The notes under the pieces: model-generated
What the model saw: the letters and a program-made list of their open reading frames with translations, nothing else
What the model was told of the DNA's origin: nothing
The model's database searches: none
In this document: piece by piece, positions 1 to 7,027 of the stretch
Layout: every line of letters starts with the position of its first letter
Position numbering within the stretch: the stretch's first letter is position 1
Program-made: the position numbers and the translations under genes
Source of the DNA: Nitrospirota bacterium
Lineage (GTDB): Bacteria; Nitrospirota; Nitrospiria; Nitrospirales; NS-4
Reading direction: 5' to 3'
Assembly (NCBI GenBank): GCA_005877855.1
Contig: VBOF01000023.1
Location: 1 to 38,948 of the forward strand
DNA: 38,948 nucleotides

Positions 1-1
1 A

Positions 2-718
2 CCGATCGGCTTCTTCCAGGCGGTCGCCGGACCGTCCCGTTCAGCCACTATTCCTCATGCAGAAACGACGCGCCTGATCGCCGAAGTCAAAAAGGCCTCG
101 CCCAGCAGGGGAGTCCTCTGCGAGGACTTCGACCCCCTCAAGATCGCCCAGACCTATCACGAACATGGCGCCGCCGCGCTCTCCGTCCTGACCGACCGGG
201 AGTTCTTCCAGGGCAGTCTCGACCACCTGCGCGCAATCCGCGAGAAGGTGCCGTTGTCCGCGCTCAACAAGGAGTTCATGGTGGACGAGCTGCAGTTCTA
301 CGAGGCGCGGGCACACCTAGCGGACGCCGTGCTCCTGATCGTTGCTGCTCTCGATCGTGTGCAACTGGTTGATTTCTACCATCTGGCCCGGCAAGAGTTC
401 GGCCTGGACGTCCTGCTCGAGGTGCACCAGGAGCGGGAGCTGGACCTGGTCCTCGAACGGCTTGGCGAAGCCCGGATCATCGGGATCAACAACCGCGACC
501 TGACGACGTTTGTGACAACCCTCGATGTGACCCTCCGGTTGGCCAAGCGCATTCCTGGCAACAAGCTGATCGTCAGCGAGAGCGGGATCTTCACGCGGAA
601 CGATGTGAAGCGGGTGGCCGAGGCGGGCGTCCGGGCCGTCCTGGTCGGCGAGTCCCTCATGACGGCCAAGGACGTCGGTGCGAAGATGAAGGAATTGATC
701 GGGCGCGAGGAAGAGTAG
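2..718 (+). CDS. trpC: Indole-3-glycerol phosphate synthase, 5'-truncated by the window edge
   Basis: This enzyme closes the indole ring of 1-(o-carboxyphenylamino)-1-deoxyribulose 5-phosphate to give indole-3-glycerol phosphate in cytoplasmic tryptophan synthesis. The frame is open from base 2 to the TAG at 716-718 (238 codons), so only about 25 N-terminal residues are missing compared with the usual 255-270. The family's active-site segments appear in order: IAEVKKASPSRG with its catalytic Glu and Lys, ALSVLTDREFFQGS, the Lys of ALNKEF, the Glu of LLEVHQ, the Asn of GINNRDL, and the phosphate-binding SESGIF and VGESLM segments. The first possible in-frame start visible is a GTG at 248, but the protein clearly extends upstream of it. 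The identification is secure. The gene ends 3 nt before the convergent PilZ gene. Confidence 0.96.
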   Translation, partial: PIGFFQAVAGPSRSATIPHAETTRLIAEVKKASPSRGVLCEDFDPLKIAQTYHEHGAAALSVLTDREFFQGSLDHLRAIREKVPLSALNKEFMVDELQFYEARAHLADAVLLIVAALDRVQLVDFYHLARQEFGLDVLLEVHQERELDLVLERLGEARIIGINNRDLTTFVTTLDVTLRLAKRIPGNKLIVSESGIFTRNDVKRVAEAGVRAVLVGESLMTAKDVGAKMKELIGREEE

Positions 719-721
719 TTT

Positions 722-1039
722 CTACACCACGAACATCAGGCCGACCCGCTGGCTGGGTCCATGGTCCTTGTCCCTCACCCACTGCACGCGGGCGAGCACC
801 GGCACGTTCACCGGAACGGAGGGCATGGGGATCCAGGTCCGGACCAGCGAGCCGATCTCCAGGAATGAGTGCCCTCGTGTCTCCATGGCGATCCCGCCGC
901 TACTGAGGTCCACGATCTTCCCCTGAAAAAGCACTTCCTGGGGCGGCATGCTCGGTGTGCTGACCTTTCCCGTGTAGGTGACAGGGGACGCATACGAATG
1001 GCGTGGTGCCTTTCGTTTTTCCTCAGGCGATTGAACCAC
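722..1039 (-). CDS. Small PilZ-domain protein (predicted cyclic-di-GMP receptor)
   Basis: This is a cytoplasmic single-domain PilZ protein. PilZ domains bind cyclic-di-GMP through an arginine-rich loop and a D/N-x-S-x-x-G strand. Both are visible: RKAPRHSY (the RxxxR-type motif) near the N-terminus and DLSSGGIAM about 40 residues later. A typical PilZ C-terminal strand ends in RVGLMFVV. I chose the GTG at 1039 (105 residues) because a GAAAGG-type ribosome site lies just upstream. The same frame can be extended to a TTG at 1087 (121 residues), but without a visible ribosome site. The gene is convergent with trpC and does not belong to that pathway. Its target process (motility, pili or exopolysaccharide) cannot be read from the sequence, although the pilin and glycan genes further right make those plausible outputs. 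Confidence 0.82.
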   Translation of the reverse strand: MVQSPEEKRKAPRHSYASPVTYTGKVSTPSMPPQEVLFQGKIVDLSSGGIAMETRGHSFLEIGSLVRTWIPMPSVPVNVPVLARVQWVRDKDHGPSQRVGLMFVV

Positions 1040-1111
1040 GGCACCAATCCTTTCGGGCAGGAGTTCACCGAGGGTAGACGGCAGCAAGCATAGACTGTTC
1101 GCTGTCGGACC

Positions 1112-1746
1112 TCAAGCCAGCTTTCGCAGGCCTAGTGCATCTAGCAGTCCCTGGACGTCGAGTCGGGCGATGAGCGCATCCCGATGTCGCGGCCACGTGG
1201 CGGGAAGCCCCTCGCAATACGGCAATTCACCGAACGATCGGACGTGCGAGAGTCGCAGGATGGTCGGGATCGTGGCGCTCTCGTCCGGATCCGCCGGCGG
1301 TCTGGCCGGGTGGTTGAAGACCAGCCCCAGGATCGGCACGCCGTGGGTACGCAGGCAGTCCAGCGTCAGAAGGGTGTGATTGATGCTGCCGAGGCCGGCA
1401 CGGGCCACGAGGAGCACCGGCAGCCCCAGGCGCTTGATCAGGTCCACGACAAAGAGGTCAACAGTCACGGGCACGAGCACGCCGCCGATGCCTTCCACGA
1501 GCACGCAGTCGTGGCGGGCCGACAGGGTCCGAAGCGCTTGCGTGATGCGCGTCGGATCGATCTCGACGTTGGCATGGGCGGCGGCGGCGAGAATGCGTGC
1601 CCGTCGGCCTGTCCTGTGGCGATCGGCTTCATGACCCCGGCGTTGACGCGCTGCGCCTTCAACGCCGACGCCACGGTGGCTGTCACCAGCGTCTTGCCGA
1701 CGCCGGTGTCGGTGCCGGTGATGAAGACGCCGCGGGCTGTCGGCAT
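1112..1746 (-). pseudogene. bioD: Dethiobiotin synthetase with an internal out-of-frame gap
   Basis: BioD is the ATP-dependent carboxylase that makes dethiobiotin from 7,8-diaminopelargonate. The N-terminal half starts at ATG 1746 and shows the P-loop FITGTDTGVGKT and the GVMKPIATG strand. The C-terminal half lies in another frame and carries CVLVEGIGGVLVPVT, GLGSINHTLLT and GLVFNHP, ending at 1112. From MKPIATG to VLVEG there are about 128 nt, where E. coli BioD needs about 216. Roughly 88 nt (about 29 codons, including the conserved acidic S/N-x-D region) are therefore missing and the frame is lost. The junction lies at or just before a GCC-rich run near 1575-1595. Either the gene is a real pseudogene or the assembly dropped a segment. 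It sits directly downstream of the SDR gene, 8 nt apart. Confidence 0.85.
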
Positions 1747-1754
1747 AGAGCAGG

Positions 1755-2501
1755 TCAAAAGGGTGGGATCCGGCTGTCGAGGTTGAAGACCTGCCCCGAG
1801 ACGTCCCGCAAGTCCGCCAGCGCGACCACGAAGGAAGCCACGGCGTTCGGAGCCGTGCCGTGTCCGAGAGCCGGGCCGAATGGGGCCGGCGTCGGATCGG
1901 CGCGAAACCCGGTCAGGGAGGTGGCATGCCAGCCCGGCAGGACCATGTTGACGCGCACGTTCGCCGGTCCCCATTCGCGCGCAACGCTCCGCAGGAGCCC
2001 AAGGAGCCCTGCCTTGGCGGCCGCGTAGGGCGCCTGACCGGCTCGTCCCTGCAGCGCCGAGAAGGACCCGATGAGGATCACGGAACCGTCGCCTTGGGCC
2101 TGCATGACGGCGCCCGCGCTCTGCAGGCAGAGAAAGGCACTGGTCAAGGTGGTGGCGAGGACTCTGTCCCAGGCTTCGTCCGAGAGGCGGAGGAGCAGGC
2201 TATCGTCGGACGCCGCCGCGTTACAGACCAACACGTCCAGCCGATGCCACCGATCCACCGCGGCCGTTACCATCGCGGCGACGTTCTTCCCGTCCCGGAC
2301 GTCAGCTTGGTAGGCGAACGCGGAGCCGCCCGCGTCTTCGACAGCCTTGACTGTCCGGCCGGCCTCGTCGGCGTTCGTCCGGTAGTTGACGACCACGCGA
2401 GCGCCGACGGCGCCGAAGCCGACCGCAATGGCGCGGCCGAGCCCACGGGAGGCCCCGGTCACCAGCACCACACGGCTCTCGGACGATCTCCTGGATTCCA
2501 C
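1755..2501 (-). CDS. Short-chain dehydrogenase/reductase, FabG-like
   Basis: This is a 248-residue classical SDR oxidoreductase. The Rossmann nucleotide-binding motif TGASRGLG is at residues 15-22, followed by the structural motif CNAA at 93-96. The catalytic set is Ser146 (in LIGS), Tyr159 and Lys163 (YAAAK), with the 13-residue Ser-Tyr spacing seen in FabG. I chose GTG 2501 because GAGAGG lies about 6 nt upstream. An in-frame TTG at 2516 would extend it by 5 residues. The extended -10 element at 2525-2533 would start transcription near 2518, which also favours the GTG. It is immediately upstream of bioD in the same orientation, so a role in making or modifying the pimelate-derived acyl chain of biotin is possible. 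Sequence alone cannot separate that from general 3-oxoacyl-ACP reduction. Confidence 0.88.
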   Translation of the reverse strand: MESRRSSESRVVLVTGASRGLGRAIAVGFGAVGARVVVNYRTNADEAGRTVKAVEDAGGSAFAYQADVRDGKNVAAMVTAAVDRWHRLDVLVCNAAASDDSLLLRLSDEAWDRVLATTLTSAFLCLQSAGAVMQAQGDGSVILIGSFSALQGRAGQAPYAAAKAGLLGLLRSVAREWGPANVRVNMVLPGWHATSLTGFRADPTPAPFGPALGHGTAPNAVASFVVALADLRDVSGQVFNLDSRIPPF

Positions 2502-2524
2502 GTAATCCTCTCGCAAACGCGCGG

Positions 2525-2533
2525 ATTATAGCA
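2525..2533 (-). promoter_or_regulatory. Extended -10 promoter for the SDR-bioD unit
   Basis: The minus strand reads TGCTATAAT, a perfect extended -10 (TGnTATAAT). No convincing -35 lies 15-18 nt further upstream, as is usual for extended -10 promoters. The predicted start near 2518 leaves a short leader to the GTG at 2501. Confidence 0.55.
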
Positions 2534-3423
2534 TGGAGCCTGGCTTGATGGCGCGGAGGGGTTGTGCTACGTTACACAACACAGCGTCAGTCGCAGCCGT
2601 CCGGCCCATCAAGAGGTTGATCCGTCCCGTGCGTCAGAAGGCCTTCATCACAGTGCTGGTCGTCAGTGCCGCGTGCGTCCTACCCTCGGCCGGCCTCGAT
2701 GCGGCCGGCAACAATCCCGTCCTCAAGGAGATTCAAAACACCGAAGAGTATTTCCCGGACGAGATCGGCAGCGTCTGGCGGTATCATGGCCGCACCCACA
2801 CGGATACGGTCGCGCAGGCCGGCGAGGTCACCTTTTCGAACGAAGTATCCGCCATCGGCACGACCAACATCAAAGGCGAAACCGTCAAGATCTTCCGCGA
2901 AACCAACCAAGGGAACAAGGGACCGACCGACGGGTTTTTCCGCCGGGACAAGACGGGGATCACCTACTATGGAAGCCAGCCCACCACGCCGTTTGAACAG
3001 CAGCTGGTCCCCTACCGGGTGCTGGCGTTCCCCCTGGTCATGAACGGCACCTTCCGGCAGCTCGAGAAGCGGGGCGTGGACATGCAGGCGGATCTCGACG
3101 GCGACGGCAGTCATGAGCGGGCGGACGTCGTGGCCGACGTGCGGGTCGTGGCGCACACGCCGGTAACGGTGCCGGCCGGCACCTTCAACGATGCCGTCCA
3201 GATCGATGCCTCGATGACCATCGTGATCTCCCTGACGAAGGACCGGCGCGTGATCACAAGCCGGGACCGGATCACGAGCTGGTTCGCCCGCGGCGTCGGA
3301 CTCGTGAAGTATGTAGAGGAGATCGAAGCCCCGCCCGTGCTGGAAACGCGGGGCGAGGTGACCTATGTGAGCGAGGAGCTGGAAAGCTACGCCCTCAAGG
3401 GGACGGTGGAAAGGGGCCTCTAA
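2533..3423 (+). CDS. Exported protein of unknown function
   Basis: I do not recognise a characterised family. The frame opens at ATG 2533, but the first 30 or so residues look non-coding and overlap the SDR promoter. A likelier start is GTG 2629, which directly begins a signal peptide: VRQKAF, then a hydrophobic stretch ITVLVVSAACVL, then an AxA-like region near LDAAG. The mature part is soluble and beta-rich, with EYFPDEIGSVWRYHG at its start, a DLDGDGS acidic loop, and VPAGTFNDAVQI plus WFARGVGLVKY near the end. These resemble segments of exported proteins that follow a 'quantity obtained through a precursor lipid/sugar' beta-fold, but I assign no function. It is transcribed against bioF and overlaps the bioF 3' end by 29 nt, so it is an unrelated insertion into the biotin locus. 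Confidence 0.75.
   Translation: MEPGLMARRGCATLHNTASVAAVRPIKRLIRPVRQKAFITVLVVSAACVLPSAGLDAAGNNPVLKEIQNTEEYFPDEIGSVWRYHGRTHTDTVAQAGEVTFSNEVSAIGTTNIKGETVKIFRETNQGNKGPTDGFFRRDKTGITYYGSQPTTPFEQQLVPYRVLAFPLVMNGTFRQLEKRGVDMQADLDGDGSHERADVVADVRVVAHTPVTVPAGTFNDAVQIDASMTIVISLTKDRRVITSRDRITSWFARGVGLVKYVEEIEAPPVLETRGEVTYVSEELESYALKGTVERGL
2561..2580. promoter_or_regulatory. Imperfect 20-bp palindrome, possible operator
   Basis: The halves GTTGTGCTAC and GTTACACAAC pair at 8 of 10 positions. The site lies between the SDR promoter and the probable start of the plus-strand exported-protein gene. It does not match the BirA or BioR boxes I know. The regulator, if any, is unknown. Confidence 0.3.
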
Positions 3424-4591
3424 GTCTCTCCCGCAGAGCATCGTCCGACGTGCAGACCTTCTGCAAGACCTCCAGCAGGTGATCAATCTGTGCCGGCGCG
3501 TGGCCGGCCGTCACGCTCAGGCGGATGCGACTGGTGCCGGCAGGTACCGTCGGAGGGCGGATGGCCGGCGCGTAGACGCCGTGGGCCAGCAGGGCCTCGG
3601 AGAGACGGAGCGCCGCCTCGGCATCTCCGATGAAGAGCGGAATGATCGGCGTGCGGCTGTCCAGGGTGTCGAAGCCCGCCTGCCTGACGCCGTCGTGAAG
3701 GCGACGACGCAGAGCCCACAACCGCTCCCGTCGCTCCGGTTCATCTTCGATCACGTCAAGTGCGGCGATGGCGGCCGCGGCCAGCGCGGGCGGGAGCGCG
3801 GTCGTGTAGATGAAGGTGCGCGCCCGGTTCACTAGGTACTCGATCAGGTCTCGAGGCCCCGCCACGAAGCCACCGAGCCCCCCCAGCGCCTTGCTGAGGG
3901 TCCCCATCTGCACGAGCGGCCGGCCCTCCAGACCGAAGTGCTCCACCGTCCCCCGACCGGTCGCTCCCATGACGCCGGTCCCGTGCGCGTCGTCCACGAC
4001 CACGGTGGCGCCGGCGTGCTCCCCCGCCTTGTCGAGCTCGGGGAGGGGAGCCAGGTCGCCGTCCATGCTGAACACGCCGTCCGTGACGACCAACGCGGGG
4101 CGGGGAGCCCGCCCACGTCGCAGGAGCCGCGTCAGCTGTGCATAGTCCCGGTGACGATACACCCGCAGCGGGACGTCGCAGAGGCGGCACGCGTCAATCA
4201 AGCTGGCGTGGCAGAGCCTGTCGGCGTAGATGACGGAGCAGTCTTCCGCCAGTGTGGTGATCAGGCCCAGGTTCGCCTGGTATCCGGTCGGGAACACCAG
4301 AGCGGCCTCGACGCGCTTGAAGGCCGCCAGGCGCGCTTCCAGTTCCCGATGGGGGCGCAGACTCCCGGATACCAGCCGCGAGGCCCCCGCCCCAACCCCG
4401 TAGCGGCGGACGGCGTTGATGGCGGCTTCGGTCACCCGCGGATGGGCGGCGAGGTCCAAGTAATTATTGGAGGAGAAAAGGAGGATCCGGCGTCCTTCCA
4501 GCTCGACTTCGGGGCCGGGGGCGGAATCGATCGTGCGCAGTCGCCGGAGGAGGGAGCGCCGGGCCAAGGCATCCAAGCGGGAGCGGAACAT
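3395..4591 (-). CDS. bioF: 8-amino-7-oxononanoate synthase
   Basis: BioF is a PLP enzyme that condenses pimeloyl-ACP (or -CoA) with L-alanine to give 8-amino-7-oxononanoate, the first ring-forming step of biotin synthesis in the cytoplasm. The 398-residue product has the alpha-oxoamine synthase landmarks: FSSNNYLDLAAHP, GAGASRLVSGS, the Asp of VVVDDAHGTG at about 200-206, and the PLP lysine in GTLSKALGGLGG at K234. ATG 4591 is chosen because GAGGGG lies 5 nt upstream and MFRSRLDALARRSLLRRL matches normal BioF N-termini. An in-frame start at 4627 would only add a doubtful leader. Its 3' end overlaps the end of the convergent exported-protein gene by 29 nt. The downstream same-strand SDR and bioD presumably belong to the same pathway although they have their own promoter. 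Confidence 0.95.
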   Translation of the reverse strand: MFRSRLDALARRSLLRRLRTIDSAPGPEVELEGRRILLFSSNNYLDLAAHPRVTEAAINAVRRYGVGAGASRLVSGSLRPHRELEARLAAFKRVEAALVFPTGYQANLGLITTLAEDCSVIYADRLCHASLIDACRLCDVPLRVYRHRDYAQLTRLLRRGRAPRPALVVTDGVFSMDGDLAPLPELDKAGEHAGATVVVDDAHGTGVMGATGRGTVEHFGLEGRPLVQMGTLSKALGGLGGFVAGPRDLIEYLVNRARTFIYTTALPPALAAAAIAALDVIEDEPERRERLWALRRRLHDGVRQAGFDTLDSRTPIIPLFIGDAEAALRLSEALLAHGVYAPAIRPPTVPAGTSRIRLSVTAGHAPAQIDHLLEVLQKVCTSDDALRERLRGPFPPSP

Positions 4592-4639
4592 GACGCCCCT
4601 CATACTCCGGACCTGTCGAGGTGTCAACCGCGACGGCCG

Positions 4640-7027
4640 TTACGGCGCACTGAGGGTCGCGCGCCTTCGCCAACGGGCATGTCCGATCATGCCCAGACAG
4701 ATCAGCATGCCTGCGAGGGAGGCCGCTGCGCCCGCGCGCAGCAGTGGCGTCTCATACCGGAATGTGACGGTGTGGTCGCCCGCCGGCACGATGACTGCCC
4801 GCACCAGCGCATTGGCCCGCAGAATCGGCATCTCAGCGCCGCTTTCCAGGGTAGCCCGCCAGCCCTGATCGAAGGCGTCCAGCAGGACCAGGACAGCCGG
4901 CTGCGGGGTCTCCACCCGCACCCGCACCTCTTCGGGTGCGTAGCGCTCGATCACGGCGGAGCCGCTGAGCGCGGGGCCCGGCAGGGTCGCGTCGGTCGTT
5001 TCGATCACATCCACGTCTCCGTTCAGGAAATCGGGCCTCGCGAGGAGGGCGGCGGGATCGAGGGGCGTGGGGGCGTGCTCCGGACGCGGCGACAGATAGA
5101 CGCGCGGCCTGGCGGGGATCGGATTCTCGAACAGCGCCAGGTCATAGGGCGGAAGCTCCGCCACAAGCCCCTTCGCGAGCCGCGGGTCTTTCAAGTGGTA
5201 CCGCCGACCGATGTAGTACTTGGCGTTCAGACGCGCCGCGGCCTCGATACCCGTCCGCGGGTTCAATGTCTCGGCGAACCGGGAGCTGTAACCAGACAGA
5301 TAAGGCAAAACGGATTCGAGGTGAAAATCAGCGTTGTGCTCGTGGTCGAGAGCCTGCCGACGTTCCACTGACCCGGCGCCATCGTACCCGAGCAGACCCA
5401 TGAATTCGCTCGGCCACACGAGGACCGGCTCAGGAATAGAAATCAGTCGGAACCGTCCGGGACCGCCCGTGCCTTCACGCGCCTTCAGGATTTCGGCGAG
5501 TGGCGGGGTGAAGGTCGCGGTTTCGCCGGGTGCGGTGTGATAGACCTCCAGGTTCGCGCGTGTGAGGTCCAGCGCCACTATCATCACCAAGGCGACGAGG
5601 AGCGCTGCTTGCTGAAGTAAGTGCCGGCGAATCGCAAGGATCACGAGGGCCGTTCCGCTAGTCGCGGTTGCACTCCAGAGAAAGGCAACCGCTGCCGTCT
5701 GTGTCACTTCGCGGGCCAAGCCTTCAGTTGCTCCGAAATACGCAGTTGTCCACATGCTGGCTGCCTCGGTCCGAAGGCCGAGCCACGCTGCTGTACACAG
5801 TGCGGTCGCCACGAACCAAGGTGCGGGCCTTCCCTGGTCAGTCCGTAACACATCGAGTCCTGCTCCGGCGAGCATGGCAGCTGCAAAGGTCACCACTCCT
5901 ATGAACTTTTCAGGGTACCGGAACGCCGACCAGAGTGGCACCACCTTATACAAGACCGCGTACAGACCGCCGAACTGCCCGAGCGAAAGCAGCAGCGCAA
6001 CGCCACCGAGTACAACGAACACGTTCAGATCGCGGCGGTGCCAGGCCCCGAGGAGGGCCAGTCCTGTGACAGGGACCCCCAGGTAGACACTCTCGGCCCA
6101 GAAGCCGCCGTGCGGTGTGCCGAACAGGACGCGTGCCATCACCACGGGATCTACTTGTTCGCGTAGTGGCGAGGCGAGCACGTTCACTAACCGCAGGGGA
6201 TAAGTCGACCAGTGGAGCGCCTGCTCTTGGAACAGAAAGGGCAGTGCGCGTTCGCTGCCTAGAAAAACCACCCAGGCTGGCCCGAGTTGCACACCTGCCA
6301 GCAGGAGGGCGAGTCCTGCGGTGAGGGCCAGCCGGAGCCCCGCTTCCCGGTAGGCGCCAGGCGCACGGGCCCAGGCCCAGAGCAGGGCAATGAAGCCATA
6401 GTAATACCCCGTCTGCACATCGCCGTTGAGGAAGAGCGTCGCCCACACGACCGCCGGTGCCACCGCCCACGGGCGCGTGCCCACGAGGACCTTCTCCAGC
6501 CCGGCACAGAAGAACGGGAGCAGGCAGATCGAGTACAGGTACGTGAGGTTGTCCGTGAGGGACACGACGTAGCCGGAGAGCGCGAACGCCAGGCCAGCCA
6601 GCAGCGCCCCGGTGCGCGAGACGTGCAGCGTGCGGCCCAGCGCAAAGGCGCCGAGCGCGGCGAGCAGGCACGCGAGCAGCGTCGAGAGCCGATACGCGTC
6701 GGGGACCGAGAAGAAGACGTAGAGCGCCGTGAACGGATGGAAGACGCCCGTGTGTGTCACGCCGATATACGGGCGGCCTAGGGCCTCGTACGGGAACCAC
6801 TGCGGGAGTTCACCGGTGGCAAGCCGCTCGATGAGGTAGTGCTTGAGCGGGAGAAAAAACCGGAATGCATCGCGTTTGATGAGGACCAGCCCCGGCCACC
6901 AGAGGCCGTGGTAGAAGACGAGGGTGATGCCGCAGAGGGCGGCCACGGCGGCGCCCGAGGGCGCGCTGAGCCACGCGATGCGGCCGCGCCCGGCGCGGGT
7001 CGGCTCGGGTAAAGCGGATGTCCTCAT
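4640..7027 (-). CDS. YfhO-family polytopic membrane protein, copy 1
   Basis: This is a predicted inner-membrane protein of 795 residues from ATG 7027 (in-frame upstream bases would add 23 residues). It has about a dozen hydrophobic segments in the first 500 residues and a periplasmic C-terminal part. The first extracytoplasmic loop has LIKRDAFRFFLPLKHYL followed by GELPQWFPYEALGRP, as in YfhO and related GT-C enzymes where an acidic residue of this loop acts in lipid-linked sugar transfer. The end (ALVLLDAFDQGW-type strand, then VRAVIVPAGDHTVTFRYETP and a last membrane helix) is the YfhO C-terminal hallmark. The start overlaps the stop of copy 2 as ATGA, implying translational coupling. The substrate is unknown. 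A role in glycosylating a surface polymer is inferred from the family. Confidence 0.82.
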   Translation of the reverse strand: MRTSALPEPTRAGRGRIAWLSAPSGAAVAALCGITLVFYHGLWWPGLVLIKRDAFRFFLPLKHYLIERLATGELPQWFPYEALGRPYIGVTHTGVFHPFTALYVFFSVPDAYRLSTLLACLLAALGAFALGRTLHVSRTGALLAGLAFALSGYVVSLTDNLTYLYSICLLPFFCAGLEKVLVGTRPWAVAPAVVWATLFLNGDVQTGYYYGFIALLWAWARAPGAYREAGLRLALTAGLALLLAGVQLGPAWVVFLGSERALPFLFQEQALHWSTYPLRLVNVLASPLREQVDPVVMARVLFGTPHGGFWAESVYLGVPVTGLALLGAWHRRDLNVFVVLGGVALLLSLGQFGGLYAVLYKVVPLWSAFRYPEKFIGVVTFAAAMLAGAGLDVLRTDQGRPAPWFVATALCTAAWLGLRTEAASMWTTAYFGATEGLAREVTQTAAVAFLWSATATSGTALVILAIRRHLLQQAALLVALVMIVALDLTRANLEVYHTAPGETATFTPPLAEILKAREGTGGPGRFRLISIPEPVLVWPSEFMGLLGYDGAGSVERRQALDHEHNADFHLESVLPYLSGYSSRFAETLNPRTGIEAAARLNAKYYIGRRYHLKDPRLAKGLVAELPPYDLALFENPIPARPRVYLSPRPEHAPTPLDPAALLARPDFLNGDVDVIETTDATLPGPALSGSAVIERYAPEEVRVRVETPQPAVLVLLDAFDQGWRATLESGAEMPILRANALVRAVIVPAGDHTVTFRYETPLLRAGAAASLAGMLICLGMIGHARWRRRATLSAP

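Noticed and set aside
1570..1600. GCC-rich run in bioD as a phase-variable repeat
   Set aside because: It is only four to five units long and the frame loss needs about 88 nt, which slippage in this run cannot explain.
4599..4627. TTGACA-17-TATGAG on the minus strand upstream of bioF
   Set aside because: The spacing and -35 are good, but the predicted start would fall at about 4592, next to the bioF ATG at 4591 and downstream of its ribosome site. That makes a real promoter for bioF doubtful.
3938..5371. Long plus-strand open frame opposite bioF and YfhO copy 1
   Set aside because: It spans two real minus-strand genes and has a low-complexity, Arg/Gly/Gln-rich product without domains.
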